Notes under the pieces: generated by a model
Databases searched by the model: none
Told to the model about the DNA's origin: nothing
Seen by the model: only the letters and a program-made list of their open reading frames with translations
Part shown: positions 13,562 through 16,302 of the stretch, one piece after another
How the letters are laid out: the number at the start of each line of letters is the position of its first letter
Numbering within the stretch: position 1 is the first letter of the stretch
From: JBDTCS01 sp039923455
Lineage (GTDB): Bacteria > Bacteroidota > Ignavibacteria > Palsa-1295
DNA length: 16,302 bases
Reading direction: 5' to 3'
Assembly (NCBI GenBank): GCA_039923455.1
Contig: JBDTCS010000232.1
Coordinates: forward strand, 1-16,302
Position numbers and translations under genes: made by a program

Positions 13562-15832
13562 ATGATAATTGTATCGAATCGTGCTCCTATCAATATCCAG
13601 CGAACGGAATCTGGCCTACTCTATCGGCCAGCAACCGGGGGACTGGCGACTGGAATAAAAAGTTACATTGATATCCAGCACCGAAATGGCGCAACGGAGA
13701 GGATGCTCTGGATCGGTTGGCCTGGTTCTGCAGTCGAAGCGTTGGATCGGAACGAGGTTACCCAAACACTACTCGATCAGTATGGAGTCGAAGGAGTATA
13801 TCTCACGGAGGACATTATGGAGCGCTTCTACCAAGGCTTTTGCAACAAAACGCTTTGGCCGCTCTTTCATTATTTCCCGAGCTTTGCTGAGTATGACAAG
13901 TCGAACTGGGAGGAATACATCTCCGTAAACGAGACCTTCGCAGATGTTGTAGCTTCGGCTGCACTTCCGAATGAGACAATCTGGGTCCACGACTATCACT
14001 TACTCCTCTTGCCAGCGCTACTGCGTGAACGACTCCCCAAAGCAAGGATCGGTTTCTTCCTACACGTCCCATTTCCGTCCTACGAAATTTTCCGATTATT
14101 ACCAAGCGTGTGGCGCGAACGCATGCTGGAAGGAATGCTTGGTGCAGACCTCGTAGGATTTCACACACCGGAATACAACTCGTATTTTCTTCGCTCGATC
14201 GCAGAGGTCTTTGGTGAGGATGTCTCTCGAGGAGATGAACGATCGAACGACCGTGTCACCGTCACATTCCGTGGACGACTAATCACCACCGGTGCGTTTC
14301 CGATGGGGATTGAGTACGGACGTTTCCATGGTGCCGTTCCGCTTCCCGAGGTGCAAGCAGAGTGCACCCAACTGAGAAAGCATGTTGGCGATAGCAAACT
14401 GATACTCTCGATCGATCGGCAAGATTATACTAAAGGAATCCTCAATCGTCTCGATGGCTATGAATATTTTCTGGACCAGCAGTCGGAGTGGCGTGGGAAA
14501 GTCACAATGCTAATGGTTGTTGTACCGAGTCGGGTTGGAGTGGAGAATTATCAACTCGTTAAGAGCCAAATCGACGAAGCCGTCGGGAAGATTAATGGGA
14601 GATATACGAGCATCGGTTGGGCGCCGATCGTCTATCAATATCGCGAACTCGGATTCGAAGAAATGATCGCACTCTATACCTGCAGCGACGTCGCGCTTGT
14701 TACTCCGCTTCGCGATGGTATGAATCTAATTGCCAAAGAATACGTCGCTACGCGGATCGATTTGAGTGGTGTGTTGATTTTAAGCGAAATGGCCGGTGCC
14801 GTCGATGAACTCAAAGATGCACTTATCATCAACCCGAACAACAAAGAAGAAATCGGTGATGCATTGCTGCATGCGCTCGAAATGCCGCTTGATGAACAAC
14901 AACGACGGATGACGATTATGCAGCGTAGAGTTGAGGAGTACAATGTGGTTAAGTGGGCTAACGACTTTCTGACGACGCTTGATGATACAAAGTCAAAGCA
15001 AGAAGCATTAGGAGTACCGGAGTTGGATGCCGCTTCGAGATCAGATCTTCTTCTGCGTTTCGCGAATGCAAGATCTAGGCTCATACTGCTCGATTATGAT
15101 GGGACACTGACTCCTCATATAGGCGATCCTGCCATGGCTGCGCCATCGGATAGAGTGCTCGCTGTCCTCCGCAGGCTTGCGGAAACGCCACGGACGGATG
15201 TTGCGGTCATAAGCGGACGCGATAAGAAGACGCTCTCGCGGTGGCTCGGAGAACTCCCGATCGGGCTTGCGGCCGAACATGGTGTATTCATTCATAAGCC
15301 GAAGTTAAAGTGGCTCAGCCGCTTGCTTCCAACTTTTCTTGCAAGCTGGGTACGGACCGACGGAGTTACAGATCTTTGGAAGGCCGACGTTCGCGAAGCG
15401 ATGCAACATGCTACTTCAGACATTCCGGGTGGGCAGATAGAAGAGAAGGAGTTCTCAATCGCATTTCACTATCGTAACTCCGAGACAACGTTGCTGATAC
15501 CAAAACTTCGCACGCTGAGATTGCAGCTCGATGAGATTGCTATGAAGAATCAACTCCAAATACTCGATGGCAATATGGTCATCGAAGTGCGAGTGGAAGG
15601 TGTACACAAGGGATCGGCGGCAAAACGATGGCTCGATCGTATCGGCGGCTCACCGGAATTCATGCTTGCTATAGGTGACGATACAACGGACGAGGATCTC
15701 TTTGCAGCAATGCCGTCAAATGCCTTCACAATTAAGGTTGGTAGTCATCCATCGCAAGCGAGACACACGCTTGGCGATCCGAACGAAGTGCTCCAGTTGC
15801 TCGACGATATGGCGGACGCTGCCGCTTCATAG
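13562..15832 (+). CDS. bifunctional trehalose-6-phosphate synthase/phosphatase (OtsA-OtsB fusion)
   Basis: Makes trehalose in two steps: glucose transfer from a nucleotide-glucose (usually UDP-glucose) to glucose-6-P, then dephosphorylation. Residues 1-470 form a complete GT20 synthase: SNRAPI (5-10), ATGGLATGI (24-32, donor phosphate loop), FYQGFCNKTLWPLFHY (89-104), WVHDYHLLLLP (141-151, D144), FLHVPFPSYE (166-175), SIDRQDYTKGI (283-293, R286 and K291) and TPLRDGMNLIAKEYVA (381-396, D385 and E393). After a short linker, residues 505-756 form a HAD-type phosphatase with LDYDGTL (510-516, nucleophile D511), AVISGRD (548-554), HKGSAAKRW (682-690, K683) and IGDDTTDEDLF (704-714). All key residues of both domains are present, so both should be active. 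Fused TPS-TPP proteins are known in eukaryotes and some bacteria. The ATG lies 39 bp after the trehalase gene, with no Shine-Dalgarno. Confidence 0.96.
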   Translation: MIIVSNRAPINIQRTESGLLYRPATGGLATGIKSYIDIQHRNGATERMLWIGWPGSAVEALDRNEVTQTLLDQYGVEGVYLTEDIMERFYQGFCNKTLWPLFHYFPSFAEYDKSNWEEYISVNETFADVVASAALPNETIWVHDYHLLLLPALLRERLPKARIGFFLHVPFPSYEIFRLLPSVWRERMLEGMLGADLVGFHTPEYNSYFLRSIAEVFGEDVSRGDERSNDRVTVTFRGRLITTGAFPMGIEYGRFHGAVPLPEVQAECTQLRKHVGDSKLILSIDRQDYTKGILNRLDGYEYFLDQQSEWRGKVTMLMVVVPSRVGVENYQLVKSQIDEAVGKINGRYTSIGWAPIVYQYRELGFEEMIALYTCSDVALVTPLRDGMNLIAKEYVATRIDLSGVLILSEMAGAVDELKDALIINPNNKEEIGDALLHALEMPLDEQQRRMTIMQRRVEEYNVVKWANDFLTTLDDTKSKQEALGVPELDAASRSDLLLRFANARSRLILLDYDGTLTPHIGDPAMAAPSDRVLAVLRRLAETPRTDVAVISGRDKKTLSRWLGELPIGLAAEHGVFIHKPKLKWLSRLLPTFLASWVRTDGVTDLWKADVREAMQHATSDIPGGQIEEKEFSIAFHYRNSETTLLIPKLRTLRLQLDEIAMKNQLQILDGNMVIEVRVEGVHKGSAAKRWLDRIGGSPEFMLAIGDDTTDEDLFAAMPSNAFTIKVGSHPSQARHTLGDPNEVLQLLDDMADAAAS

Positions 15833-15839
15833 CGCCGTC

Positions 15840-15864
15840 GTAGAACGCACGCAGCACGTTCTAC
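15840..15864. terminator. inverted repeat between convergent genes, possible bidirectional terminator
   Basis: GTAGAACG (15840-15847) and CGTTCTAC (15857-15864) are perfect 8-bp arms around a 9-base loop. The repeat sits 7 bp after the otsAB stop and 30 bp from the stop of the convergent STAS-type gene. Position suits a terminator for both genes, but neither strand has a U-tract, so it may instead block read-through or stabilise 3' ends. Confidence 0.5.
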
Positions 15865-15894
15865 AGATAGGTGCTCCGTAATCTTGGTACGCGG

Positions 15895-16254
15895 CTAATC
15901 TACGATAAGCCATTTTTTCGCAGCTTCGATCTGATCACTGTCGAAGTATCGAGTCTTCGCTGCTATGAATGGCTTGAAGAACATAGCAAGAAATTCTTCC
16001 CACTTGTGCTCTCCGACGGTCGCGATTCGCTCGATATCCGAGAAATGCTTCACATCGAATTTTACCTCCTCCCAAAGTGCGTTCACGTCCCAACCCTGAA
16101 ACCCGGTCAGATCGAAGAGGATGCGCAATTTACCATGCTGCTTAACCATTAATTCGAAGGCTGGCACGAAGGTCTCATAATCCGATTTCTGTACCTTCCC
16201 GCTGCAATGGATGGTCAATATGTTACCAAATTGTTCGCCGAGTTGAATAGGCAT
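15895..16254 (-). CDS. SpoIIAA-like (STAS-type) protein
   Basis: A 119-residue protein of the SpoIIAA-like family, a STAS-fold group of stand-alone proteins whose cellular role is mostly unknown. The hallmark run is visible in the middle: KLRILFDLTGFQGWDVNALW (about 42-61), then a segment ending DIERIATVGEHKWEEF (about 73-88), then KPFIAAKTRYFD and a C-terminal helix ending KKWLIVD. The N-terminal half (GNILTIHCSGKVQKSDYE) is the expected first beta-strand pair plus helix. I see no clear anti-anti-sigma phosphorylatable-serine motif (the D-S-S/T-G type), so a partner-switch role should not be assumed. It has no membrane segment. The gene is convergent to otsAB. Its ATG at 16252-16254 follows an A/T-rich leader with no Shine-Dalgarno. 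Confidence 0.85.
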   Translation of the reverse strand: MPIQLGEQFGNILTIHCSGKVQKSDYETFVPAFELMVKQHGKLRILFDLTGFQGWDVNALWEEVKFDVKHFSDIERIATVGEHKWEEFLAMFFKPFIAAKTRYFDSDQIEAAKKWLIVD

Positions 16255-16302
16255 AATATTTTACTTTTAATGATAGTGTTGTTAGCGAGCTATACTTTTA
16301 CC
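16255..16302. other. right edge, upstream of the STAS-type gene
   Basis: These 48 bases lie 5' of the minus-strand STAS-type gene and are A/T-rich. A minus-strand TATCAT about 20 bases ahead of the ATG could be a -10 element, but no -35 is convincing and the sequence ends soon after. Confidence 0.3.

Noticed and set aside
1..16302. Mobile element, CRISPR, tRNA or defence island
   Set aside because: No transposase or integrase motifs, no regularly spaced repeats, no tRNA-like cloverleaf and no toxin-antitoxin or nuclease genes were seen on either strand.

Overview
The window looks like a stretch of ordinary bacterial chromosome devoted to central carbohydrate metabolism. By eye it has intermediate GC content and dense genes with short spacers. 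I see no tRNA or rRNA gene, insertion sequence, integrase, CRISPR array, phage gene or defence gene. None of the start codons I checked has a clear Shine-Dalgarno sequence; the leaders are A/T-rich. This pattern is common in Bacteroidota and related FCB-group bacteria, and a fused OtsA-OtsB protein would also fit there. That placement is an inference, because the window holds no phylogenetic marker.

Layout. Positions 118-10296 (minus strand) carry six genes in one direction. In transcription order they are acetate kinase (ackA), phosphoketolase (xfp), transaldolase (tal), a cytoplasmic GH15 glucoamylase-type hydrolase, a ROK-family glucokinase and glucose-6-phosphate dehydrogenase (zwf). Spacers are 16-115 bp, except for a 315-bp gap between xfp and tal that contains a hairpin-forming inverted repeat. 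The set therefore probably forms two transcription units. Positions 10580-11757 (minus) carry a slipin/stomatin-type SPFH membrane protein followed by a 71-residue single-pass membrane protein. A 553-bp divergent intergenic region (11758-12310) holds two inverted repeats and separates this pair from a plus-strand trehalose pair at 12311-15832. That pair is a short GH37 trehalase-family enzyme followed 39 bp later by a bifunctional trehalose-6-phosphate synthase/phosphatase. At the right end a SpoIIAA-like (STAS-type) protein is convergent to it (15895-16254, minus), with an 8-bp inverted repeat between them.

How the genes fit together (inference from known family functions). The GH15 enzyme would release glucose from internal alpha-glucan, and the trehalase would release it from trehalose. 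Glucokinase makes glucose-6-phosphate. Zwf sends this into the oxidative pentose-phosphate branch, and transaldolase interconverts sugar phosphates. Phosphoketolase cleaves xylulose-5-P and/or fructose-6-P to acetyl phosphate, from which acetate kinase makes ATP and acetate. OtsAB draws glucose-6-P and a nucleotide-glucose back into trehalose. The window thus reads as a storage-sugar/trehalose-to-acetate module built around a phosphoketolase shunt. 6-Phosphogluconolactonase, 6-phosphogluconate dehydrogenase, glucose-6-phosphate isomerase and phosphotransacetylase are not in the window.

I did not find a convincingly new biological system. The points most worth a second look are the co-location of this whole pathway, the trehalase-family protein that lacks the usual glycine-rich motif, the methionine replacing a conserved lysine in Zwf, the hairpins in the two large intergenic regions, the small membrane protein beside the slipin, and an 18-bp tandem duplication that repeats the trehalase stop codon in frame.
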